13,453 bases of DNA from Anaerolineaceae bacterium (GTDB lineage: Bacteria > Chloroflexota > Anaerolineae > Anaerolineales > Anaerolineaceae): assembly GCA_003446605.1 (NCBI GenBank), contig DMDF01000046.1, forward strand, positions 1-13,453. The letters are read 5' to 3'. Of this stretch, positions 1 to 6,366 are shown piece by piece. The notes beneath the pieces were generated by a model that was given only the letters and a program-made list of their open reading frames with translations, searched no databases and was not told the DNA's origin. Position 1 is the stretch's first letter. Each line of letters opens with the position of its first letter. The translations under genes and the position numbers were made by a program.

Positions 1-1715
1 AGGGCATCTTCATCATCAAAGAGGAATTCTGCCAATGCCTTTGCCAGTTCCGTTTTTCCGACGCCGGAAGGTCCAATGAAAATAAAGGAACCAACCGGGC
101 GTTTAGGATCTTTCAACCCTGAACGCGCGCGCCGGATGGCATCCGCAATGGCGGAGATGCCCACATCCTGCCCGACCACGCGCTCGTGCAGCTTTTCTTC
201 CATGTGCAACAAGCGGTCGGCTTCCGGTTGTAGCATTTGAGTGACCGGGATACCAGTCCACTGTGCCACAACATCGGCGATGTCATTCTCATCCACAACC
301 TCATCTAATTTATGTTCGCTTTCCCATTTATCGCGCTTGGTGCTGAATTCCGACTCCAATTTTAAGCGCTCGGCTTTTTTACGGGCAGCGGTCTCGTAAT
401 CACGTTCCACTCCAGCTTGTTCCTCTTCTAGCAATATCTTATCGATGTTGTTCTTCAACATCTTCAAATCGGAGGGAAGAGAGTACAGGGCAACCCGCAG
501 CTTGGCAGCTGACTCATCCATCAGGTCAATGGCTTTATCTGGAAGGAAGCGATCGGTCACGTAGCGCGCGGATAATTTCGCTGCACTCACTAGAGCCTGA
601 TCGGTGAAATGTACTTTGTGATGAGCTTCATAGCGATCGCGTAAGCCCTGCAGCATGAGGATGGTATCATCCACGCTGGGTTCTTCTACATACACAGGCG
701 CAAAACGTCTCTCCAGAGCTGCATCCTTCTCGATATATTTCTGATATTCATTAAGTGTGGTAGCACCCACACATTGTAGTTCCCCGCGTGCCAGCGCTGG
801 TTTGAGCATGTTCGAGGCATCCATGGCACCCTGTGCTGCTCCAGCTCCCACCACGGTATGCAGTTCGTCAATGAAAAGAATGATCTCGCCTGCTGAGCGC
901 TGCACATCCTCTAGGGAGGCTTTCAAACGCTCTTCGAACTCACCGCGAAAACGGGAACCGGCAATCATGGAGCCCAGGTCCAATGAGATGACCCGTTTCC
1001 CCATTAAAATCTCAGGCACATCGTTATAGGCGATTTTCTGAGCTAACCCTTCAACAATGGCTGTTTTTCCTACACCGGCTTCTCCGATCAACACCGGGTT
1101 GTTTTTAGTACGTCTAGATAGAACCTGGATCACTCGCAGGATCTCCTTATCGCGCCCGATGACGGGATCTAGTTTGTTTTCATTGGCTAATTTAGTGAGA
1201 TCGCGTGAGTATTTTTCCAGTGTGCGATAGCGTGTTTCCGCTTTGCGGTCGGTCACTTTCTGCCCACCTCGCAGCTCTTTGATGGCATCCAAGACACGAT
1301 CCTTGGTTATGCCATTTTCTTTTAATAAGCGCGAAGAGGGGGTATCCTTTTCTTCCACGATGGCAAGGAAAAGGTGCTCGGTCGAAATATATTCATCATT
1401 GAGAATGGCAGCCTCCTGGTTGGCAACCTCAATGACGCGTTTTACGCGTGGTGTGATAAATATCTGCCCGGCGCCTCCTCCAAAGATGCTAGCTTTGGGG
1501 CTTTCCTTTAACATGATATCCAGTTTATTCTTGAGCATTTGTGCGTCAACGGACATGATTTCGAGCAGCTGTCCAACCACACCTTGTTCTTGCTCTATGA
1601 GTGCCAGCAAAATATGTTCTGTATCGATCTGGTTGTGCCCGTAGCGCTGGATAATTTCCGCCGCTTTCTGCGCAGCCTCTTGAGCACGTTCCGTGAATCG
1701 GTCAAATCTCATCAT
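1..1715 (-). CDS. clpC: ATP-dependent Clp protease ATP-binding subunit, ClpC-type (3' part outside window)
   Basis: This is a Hsp100/AAA+ unfoldase that would use ATP to thread substrates into ClpP in the cytoplasm. About 571 N-terminal residues are visible; the rest lies beyond base 1. In order they show a Clp N-domain with two repeats (about residues 1-150, containing GHNQIDTEHILLAL and later ISTEHLFLAI), a first ATPase domain with Walker A GEAGVGKT (about 209-216) and Walker B LFIDELH (about 279-285), a short middle region, WTGIPV, and the second Walker A GPSGVGKT (about 548-555). The middle region is only about 76 residues and contains a UVR-like stretch (ERDYETAARKKAERL). That fits ClpC rather than ClpB, whose coiled-coil M-domain is far longer. 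The linker around RGGQKVTDRK looks ClpB-like, so the name is not fully settled. The ClpP-docking loop is off the window. The start at 1715 has AGGAG eight bases upstream; a second ATG follows directly at 1712. Confidence 0.9.
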   Translation of the reverse strand, partial: MMRFDRFTERAQEAAQKAAEIIQRYGHNQIDTEHILLALIEQEQGVVGQLLEIMSVDAQMLKNKLDIMLKESPKASIFGGGAGQIFITPRVKRVIEVANQEAAILNDEYISTEHLFLAIVEEKDTPSSRLLKENGITKDRVLDAIKELRGGQKVTDRKAETRYRTLEKYSRDLTKLANENKLDPVIGRDKEILRVIQVLSRRTKNNPVLIGEAGVGKTAIVEGLAQKIAYNDVPEILMGKRVISLDLGSMIAGSRFRGEFEERLKASLEDVQRSAGEIILFIDELHTVVGAGAAQGAMDASNMLKPALARGELQCVGATTLNEYQKYIEKDAALERRFAPVYVEEPSVDDTILMLQGLRDRYEAHHKVHFTDQALVSAAKLSARYVTDRFLPDKAIDLMDESAAKLRVALYSLPSDLKMLKNNIDKILLEEEQAGVERDYETAARKKAERLKLESEFSTKRDKWESEHKLDEVVDENDIADVVAQWTGIPVTQMLQPEADRLLHMEEKLHERVVGQDVGISAIADAIRRARSGLKDPKRPVGSFIFIGPSGVGKTELAKALAEFLFDDEDA

Positions 1716-1740
1716 AGCCTTGTCTCCTATGTCATTCGGG

Positions 1741-1749
1741 ATTATAACA
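1741..1749 (-). promoter_or_regulatory. Extended -10 promoter for clpC
   Basis: Read on the minus strand this is TGT followed by a perfect TATAAT, an extended -10 element. It would start transcription near 1734, giving a leader of about 19 bases that contains the AGGAG ribosome site. The -35 position is poor, which is usual for extended -10 promoters. I see no CtsR-type heptad repeat, CIRCE or HAIR element next to it, so the sequence gives no sign of a classical heat-shock repressor site. Confidence 0.55.
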
Positions 1750-1790
1750 TTTGCTTGCGGAAATCATATACACGTGCTGTAAAAAATGTA

Positions 1791-1832
1791 TTAGAAATTG
1801 TGCATTGTTGAAATAGAATAAAATATAAAATT
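1791..1832 (+). promoter_or_regulatory. AT-rich upstream region of the GNAT gene, possible leaderless promoter
   Basis: The bases before the GNAT start contain overlapping -10-like hexamers: TAGAAT (1814-1819) and TAAAAT (1819-1824). TTAGAA sits 17 bases upstream of the first, a weak -35. Either -10 would start transcription within a few bases of the ATG at 1833. No Shine-Dalgarno sequence is present, so a leaderless or near-leaderless message is suggested. This is inference from hexamer matching in AT-rich DNA, where chance matches are common. Confidence 0.25.
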
Positions 1833-2774
1833 ATGTTTAATTCTTCTATTCGCCCTATTGATGTTAGCACTGATCTCAATGGACTTGCTGATCTACTGTA
1901 CACTAGTTTTTCAGATGCCAGGGATATAGATGGGGAACGCTACATTGCTTATCTGCGCCGCTTTTCACAGGCTGCTTTGTTCGCTGAGATTGCCAAGCGA
2001 AAACCGGAGAAATATTCATTGCCTGGCGAGGGCTTTGTATATGAGGAGGGTGGCAGGATCATTGGCAACATCACCCTTTCTAGCTTTGAGTTGGGAAAAG
2101 AGCGCATCTATCTCATTTCCAATGTGGCAGTGAACCCCGACCAGCGCGGTAAGGGCATTGCCAAAGCGTTAACACAGACAGCTCTGCATTACATTGAAAG
2201 CCAGGGAGTGCGTCAGGTGTGGCTGCAGGTCAAACAGCAGAACCCGACTGCTATCCATCTCTATGAGACGTTTGGTTTTGATACTTTCATGACGCGTACT
2301 ACCTGGATGGGAGAAAAACAACATGCCTTCCTGCAGCAGCAGAACGGATCCTCCATCCGCAAACGTAAAAGGTCTGATTGGGAAGATCAAAAAAAGCAAT
2401 TTGAACAGTTGTACCCACTCGAACTAACCTGCACTTACGGGTTTGATGTAGATTCCATGCGCCCGGAATTGAAGAATGTACTGCGCGATTTCATTCGCAA
2501 CAAGATCAGTATGCACTGGGTGCTGGAAATGGAGGGGAATAGGGGATTCATAAGCTATGACCTATACCCCTACCAGACCCATACTAATCTGTGGCTCACC
2601 GCACCTGAAGCTATGTTGGAGGAAAGTATCCGAAAACTGGTGCCCTTCGCTTATAAACGTATTGGGATGGAAGTACGTCTCAATCTACCGGCGGAGCTGG
2701 GTGCGCAGGCGTGCGTAGACATCGGATTAACCGCTCTCAATACTCTGCTGTGGCAACGCAAATATCTGGCTTAG
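1833..2774 (+). CDS. GNAT family N-acetyltransferase with a degenerate second domain
   Basis: A 313-residue protein. Residues about 1-155 form a GNAT acetyltransferase domain, which transfers an acetyl group from acetyl-CoA to an amine. The CoA-binding motif A is seen as VAVNPDQRGKGIAKAL (about 98-113), and motif B as NPTAIHLYETFGF (137-149). The substrate cannot be told. A basic linker (RKRKRSDWEDQKK, about 177-189) leads to about 125 further residues ending in a GNAT-like tail, where an acidic 'VDIGLTALNTLLWQRKYL' stretch stands in the place of the usual motif-B end. This second half lacks a recognisable R/Q-x-x-G-x-G/A loop, so it is probably a decayed tandem GNAT fold used for dimerisation or substrate binding (inference). 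The ATG at 1833 has no Shine-Dalgarno sequence, and an in-frame stop lies just upstream, so no earlier start is possible. It diverges from clpC and converges on the NHL gene with a four-base overlap. Confidence 0.85.
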   Translation: MFNSSIRPIDVSTDLNGLADLLYTSFSDARDIDGERYIAYLRRFSQAALFAEIAKRKPEKYSLPGEGFVYEEGGRIIGNITLSSFELGKERIYLISNVAVNPDQRGKGIAKALTQTALHYIESQGVRQVWLQVKQQNPTAIHLYETFGFDTFMTRTTWMGEKQHAFLQQQNGSSIRKRKRSDWEDQKKQFEQLYPLELTCTYGFDVDSMRPELKNVLRDFIRNKISMHWVLEMEGNRGFISYDLYPYQTHTNLWLTAPEAMLEESIRKLVPFAYKRIGMEVRLNLPAELGAQACVDIGLTALNTLLWQRKYLA

Positions 2775-3679
2775 TCAACAGGTAAAATGTAGCCATAGAT
2801 CATGTTGCTAGCGGCGTCGCTTACCCACATGGTACCTTCAGCGTCAAACTCGATATCCACTGGCATACTGATCTGATCATCCTGAACGCCGCGCAGATCC
2901 CATACGTGCAGCAGCTCTCCAGAGGGAGAGTATTCGAGGATCAATGAACCTTCCGGATCGCTTACAAATACCTTTCCATCCGCATTGGTGGCGATGAAAG
3001 GTTTATTTTCGATGGATTCCCCGTACCATCCTTCGACATCCCAGCTGAGCAACGTGGTGGAGGTGTTCAGTTTCAGGTCGGGTTTGATGACTTGCACGCG
3101 CCGGTTCCATGTATCGGCGATATAGAGGTTATTGTTCGCGTCCAGCGAAATGCCGACCGGTTCATTAAATTGACCGTAATCTGCGCCAGCGCTGCCGAAT
3201 TGAGCCACAAAATTGCCATTCTCATCGAACACTACAATGCGCTTGTTGCCAGTGTCACTAAAATAGATATTGCCTTCCGCGTCCACGGTGATGCTTCTTG
3301 GTCCCCAGTAGCCCTGCGGGCTGCTGCCCTGGGCGAAGAAGCCCCAACTACTGATGAAGTCGCCATCGGCGCTGAATTTCTGGATGCGGTGGTTCCAGGT
3401 ATCTGCTACATATACACTGCCATCTGGCGCTACAGCAACATCCCATGGTTCGTAGAAAGTACCGCCCGGCGCGCTCTCATCAGTAGTGCTGCCGAAGCTA
3501 CCCCAGGCATCCAGCAGCGTACCGCTGGTGGAGAAATGCTTGATCTGGTTATCCTTGGAATCTGCCACATAAATGCTTCCATCCGGGGCAAGATCGATCC
3601 CGCGCGGTTCGTTCAATACTTCATCCCCGCCCAAAAAATTGATTAGGGTAGAGGATGGTAGTGATCTCATCCCAGGCAT
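2771..3679 (-). CDS. NHL-repeat six-bladed beta-propeller, probably the C-terminal part of the preceding gene
   Basis: The frame encodes six consecutive NHL-type repeats, recognisable by PRGIDLAPDGSIYVAD, PWDVAVAPDGSVYVAD, PRSITVDAEGNIYFSD, PVGISLDANNNLYIAD, a degenerate FIATNADGKVFVSD and PVDIEFDAEGTMWVSD. That number fits one closed six-bladed propeller of the NHL/SMP-30-like kind, which usually binds ligands or partner proteins. As a separate gene it is odd. The first possible ATG (3679) lies inside the upstream membrane-protein gene with a 59-base overlap, no ribosome site precedes it, the first residues are not a signal peptide, and an in-frame TGA lies about 24 bases further upstream. 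The first repeat also begins almost at once after the junction. It is therefore better read as the extracytoplasmic end of the membrane protein, cut off by a frameshift near 3625-3638. The repeat assignment is firm; the start is not. Confidence 0.8.
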   Translation of the reverse strand: MPGMRSLPSSTLINFLGGDEVLNEPRGIDLAPDGSIYVADSKDNQIKHFSTSGTLLDAWGSFGSTTDESAPGGTFYEPWDVAVAPDGSVYVADTWNHRIQKFSADGDFISSWGFFAQGSSPQGYWGPRSITVDAEGNIYFSDTGNKRIVVFDENGNFVAQFGSAGADYGQFNEPVGISLDANNNLYIADTWNRRVQVIKPDLKLNTSTTLLSWDVEGWYGESIENKPFIATNADGKVFVSDPEGSLILEYSPSGELLHVWDLRGVQDDQISMPVDIEFDAEGTMWVSDAASNMIYGYILPVD

Positions 3680-3700
3680 CTGCGATGGGGGTCTGGGTCA
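3621..3700 (-). other. Frameshift junction between the Agl23-like and NHL reading frames
   Basis: The NHL frame opens after a TGA near 3700, and the membrane-protein frame stops at the TGA at 3621-3623, so any frame change must lie between them. The minus strand here holds a T6 run (3633-3638), a GGG (3630-3632) and a GGGG (3625-3628). Losing one base from any of these joins the frames. With one G of the triplet lost the product reads NQFFGGDEVLNEPRGI, a typical entry into an NHL repeat. Three explanations fit: a sequencing or assembly indel in a homopolymer, a true mutation, or +1 slippage (for example on UUU-UUU-G). The sequence alone does not decide. Confidence 0.7.
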
Positions 3701-6149
3701 ATTTATCTTCCGATACGAATTCCCACATTTGCTCCGCGATATCCTTACGGATGTACATGCGCATTTTCTCGGCGGGTGACCAGGAAGAAAGGCTCAGGAA
3801 GCCATTATTGGTGACATCCGCGTACTGGCTGTAATCCCGCTTGAGCCAGATATCCAACAGCGCTTGGCGCATATCAGCTGAGCCAAGGGTGTTGGTAATG
3901 CGCTCGCTGGTGAGATTAAAGTAATCCTGGTTAGGCCACCACAAGCGGTAGTATTCAAATGTGTAATAGTTGTTGCGAATGATGGGTTCCACGCTACCGT
4001 AATTTTCCTGCCCAGCCAGGATGATGGGTACATCCTCCAGACTGCGGGTGGGGTTCTCCAGATAGGCGATGCGGTTGGGATAATTGCGAAAATACCACCA
4101 GAAGGGGTACAGCGAGTGGTTATCATATGCCACACGGATATCCAACCCACCGGTGGTGCGTTTTGAGATTTCCTCCACTTGATCTAGGATTTCCTTTGGT
4201 CCTGGAGCGGCATGCGCATAGACAAGATACTCTGTGGGGTAATTATAGTTGACAAAAGATGCCCTCAGGGCAGATTGACCGGTCAAAACGCCCAGAATGG
4301 TAAAGAGTGCCAGAATGAAATATTTCGATTGTAGGCGCTTGGTCTGCTGTTTTTTTAACAAATAGTGATGGGTTGCGATCAGCGCAACTAGTAGGAAGCA
4401 CTCAAAAATAAAGCGGTAAGTTGTTTGCAGTTGTGCTTGCGTTTTACCCTGGAAGGGTGGTTCGTTACCCAATAATGTACCAATCATAGAAAAGGCAACC
4501 AATAGAATGAACAGGCTCACAGCCAGCGCAATGAAATGGTCTCGTGGGGTTCGTTCTTTCCAAACGATAGAATCGATGTAGGTTCCTAACCCTTTTCCAG
4601 CCAGCAGCAGGAAGGGGACTGCTATCTGCACCGTGAGCCAGGGCATCTTCTCCCCGGCGATGGTGAATGCGATCAAACTCGAGATACCCCAAAACAATAG
4701 TAGGGTGGTGATGGAGAGCTTGGTTTTGATCGGTTGGATTTCATTTGCCTCGACGGAATCGGACTGTTCGCTTTGTGCTTGTTCTGCCATTTCAGCAGGT
4801 TTTTTCTTGAAGATAGAGAGGATCACGGCTAGCAGTGATCCAGCCAGCGCCAGGAATTCATAGAATGGCAGCTGGAGTAGGGCATAGTAATAAAGTGGCT
4901 GGTTGCCGCGGTTGACATCTTGCTGGTTTAACCAGTATCCTAAAGAACCCACCACACCAGTCAACGAGCCCTGCATATTGGTTAGAAAAGTTGTATAGAA
5001 AAGGAAGAATATGGAATAGAAAACGACCATGTATTTCCACCAGTGTCGGGGATTCCAGGCGCTAGCCAGCAGCATGGAAATTACTCCCAGGTATACGATG
5101 AAAATGAGATCCAGATAATTACTGGTGCTGCTGGTGTACAGGATGGGATCAATACCGCAAAAACGGACCGGAAAGGCAGCCAGTAGTGGTAACACCAGCA
5201 CGATCAGCAGGATCAGTATGTTGAAGGAGGGAGAATTGGAGAGTAAATCCCAGCGTAATGATTTTCGCAGGATGGCGATCAACAGGATACCAATGACCAG
5301 GGGAATGATCCCGGGCAGTAGCGTTTTGAAATCTGCAAACAGGTAATATACGCGGGTCTGCAGCGTGAGAGAGGGGCTATTTTGAATTGCTACAGCATTG
5401 TTGTCAATACTGGCGAAGTCTGTATTGCGGAAGAGGTAAATAGACGCACCCAGTGTGATGACAATGACCACGATGAGCAGGAAATTCATGATATATGTTT
5501 TCCGTTGGATCAGCTTTGCGGGAATGATCTCCACCAGCATCTTGAAAAAAAGGAAGATCATTAATAGGGCAGTGTGAATATAGGCTGTCTCTTTGGAAGT
5601 GTAATAGAATGAGAGCGCAATGGTCAGGATGTAAAGAGACCGGGTATCTCTTTTGTCGAAGTAGCGCATGATGGCATACACAATGATCACCAGGAACAAG
5701 GCAACCAGCGCTTCATTACGAGCGTATCTGCCGTAAAACATTAATAATGGTGAGATGAGCAAAAGGATGGCGCTGATGGTGGCGCCACTCTTGCCAAAAT
5801 ATTTACGATACGCAAATAGCACAAATAGGATGGTTGCCACACTGGCTAGCGCGTGCGGGATGCGCGAGGTGAAGTCGCTGTCGCCAAACAAAAAATATGA
5901 GAATGCGATCAAATGGAACTGCAGCGGACCGTGCGATATGGGGTCATGCCGATAACCTGCGCCGGTGTAGAAATCGTAGGAGGGAACAACATGGTTTACC
6001 TCATCATGACTCATCACCCGATCGCCGAGATTGATAAAGCGCGTAAGGATTGCTGCCAAAATGATGACGATGATCAGGATCGAATACCATGATAATTTTC
6101 CGAAGGTGGTCTTGCCCGTTTTATCCCTAGTGTGGAAGATGTTTTCCAT
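3621..6149 (-). CDS. Multi-pass membrane protein of the TIGR03663/Agl23 type (GT-C glycosyltransferase-like)
   Basis: A polytopic membrane protein of 842 residues counted from 6149. The N-terminus has a cytoplasmic tail, a first membrane helix (about 24-42 in numbering from 6155) and then the family hallmarks: the acidic pair D51-E52 in a SHDEVNH loop, H75-G76-P77, and conserved arginines near 98 and 143-146. These match the invariant DE, HGP and two Arg residues described for TIGR03663, which resembles the PMT/ArnT GT-C fold. About a dozen hydrophobic helices follow, with a polar loop (about 450-480). A roughly 200-residue extracytoplasmic tail starts near HAAPGPKEIL and contains YPFWWYFRNYP. 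The likely role is lipid-linked glycan handling or glycan transfer at the outer face of the membrane; the substrate is unknown. The ATG at 6149 is preferred because GAGGG lies six bases before it, whereas it directly abuts the ATG at 6155. The frame stops at 3621 just where an NHL propeller begins in another frame. Confidence 0.8.
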   Translation of the reverse strand: MENIFHTRDKTGKTTFGKLSWYSILIIVIILAAILTRFINLGDRVMSHDEVNHVVPSYDFYTGAGYRHDPISHGPLQFHLIAFSYFLFGDSDFTSRIPHALASVATILFVLFAYRKYFGKSGATISAILLLISPLLMFYGRYARNEALVALFLVIIVYAIMRYFDKRDTRSLYILTIALSFYYTSKETAYIHTALLMIFLFFKMLVEIIPAKLIQRKTYIMNFLLIVVIVITLGASIYLFRNTDFASIDNNAVAIQNSPSLTLQTRVYYLFADFKTLLPGIIPLVIGILLIAILRKSLRWDLLSNSPSFNILILLIVLVLPLLAAFPVRFCGIDPILYTSSTSNYLDLIFIVYLGVISMLLASAWNPRHWWKYMVVFYSIFFLFYTTFLTNMQGSLTGVVGSLGYWLNQQDVNRGNQPLYYYALLQLPFYEFLALAGSLLAVILSIFKKKPAEMAEQAQSEQSDSVEANEIQPIKTKLSITTLLLFWGISSLIAFTIAGEKMPWLTVQIAVPFLLLAGKGLGTYIDSIVWKERTPRDHFIALAVSLFILLVAFSMIGTLLGNEPPFQGKTQAQLQTTYRFIFECFLLVALIATHHYLLKKQQTKRLQSKYFILALFTILGVLTGQSALRASFVNYNYPTEYLVYAHAAPGPKEILDQVEEISKRTTGGLDIRVAYDNHSLYPFWWYFRNYPNRIAYLENPTRSLEDVPIILAGQENYGSVEPIIRNNYYTFEYYRLWWPNQDYFNLTSERITNTLGSADMRQALLDIWLKRDYSQYADVTNNGFLSLSSWSPAEKMRMYIRKDIAEQMWEFVSEDKLTQTPIADAWDEITTILYPNQFFGRG

Positions 6150-6256
6150 AAGCATCCCTCATTTTTTTCTTTATTCTAACTAATATTGCGAATTTTGGAG
6201 GAATAGGTATTGAAGAAGCGGGTAAAATAGAGGAAATGGATACAATTTAGATGAGA

Positions 6257-6283
6257 ATTGGTCTATAAAATCGCTTGACCAAT
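6257..6283. repeat. Inverted repeat ATTGGTC-N13-GACCAAT overlapping the rpoB -35 box
   Basis: Perfect 7-base arms lie at 6257-6263 and 6277-6283, with centres 20 bases apart, about two helical turns. The right arm covers most of the TTGACC -35 hexamer of rpoB. The layout would suit a dimeric repressor, but a 7-base pair of arms can arise by chance in a region of this size. Confidence 0.35.
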
Positions 6284-6303
6284 GCCTTACGAATTGATAA
6301 AAT
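6275..6303 (+). promoter_or_regulatory. Sigma70-type promoter for rpoB
   Basis: TTGACC (6275-6280) and TAAAAT (6298-6303) are separated by exactly 17 bases. Each hexamer is one mismatch from consensus. Transcription would begin near 6310, leaving a leader of roughly 57 bases ending in the AGGAG ribosome site (6356-6360) six bases before the rpoB ATG. Confidence 0.7.
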
Positions 6304-6366
6304 ATGAGTTTGCCATTGATATGGTTTAGTTGTGTATTTAATCAGATTAACTAGCAGGAGAGCTAA

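Noticed and set aside
1..1715. ClpB (disaggregase) identity for the Clp gene
   Set aside because: Some linker residues look ClpB-like, but the middle region is about 76 residues with a UVR-like motif, too short for the ClpB coiled coil. The ClpP-docking loop is outside the window, so some doubt stays.
1864..1872. TTAGCACTG resembling half of a CIRCE heat-shock operator
   Set aside because: The matching inverted half (GAGTGCTAA) is absent at the right distance, and the site lies inside the GNAT coding region.
3092..3646. 184-residue plus-strand open frame opposite the NHL gene
   Set aside because: It mirrors the repetitive NHL coding sequence on the other strand, has no recognisable motif or good ribosome site, and the NHL repeats in the minus frame are unmistakable.
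6156..6366. Small RNA or riboswitch in the rpoB upstream region
   Set aside because: Apart from the promoter and the 7-base inverted repeat, I see no conserved-looking stem set or T-box/L10-type leader. The repeat lies upstream of the predicted rpoB transcript start.
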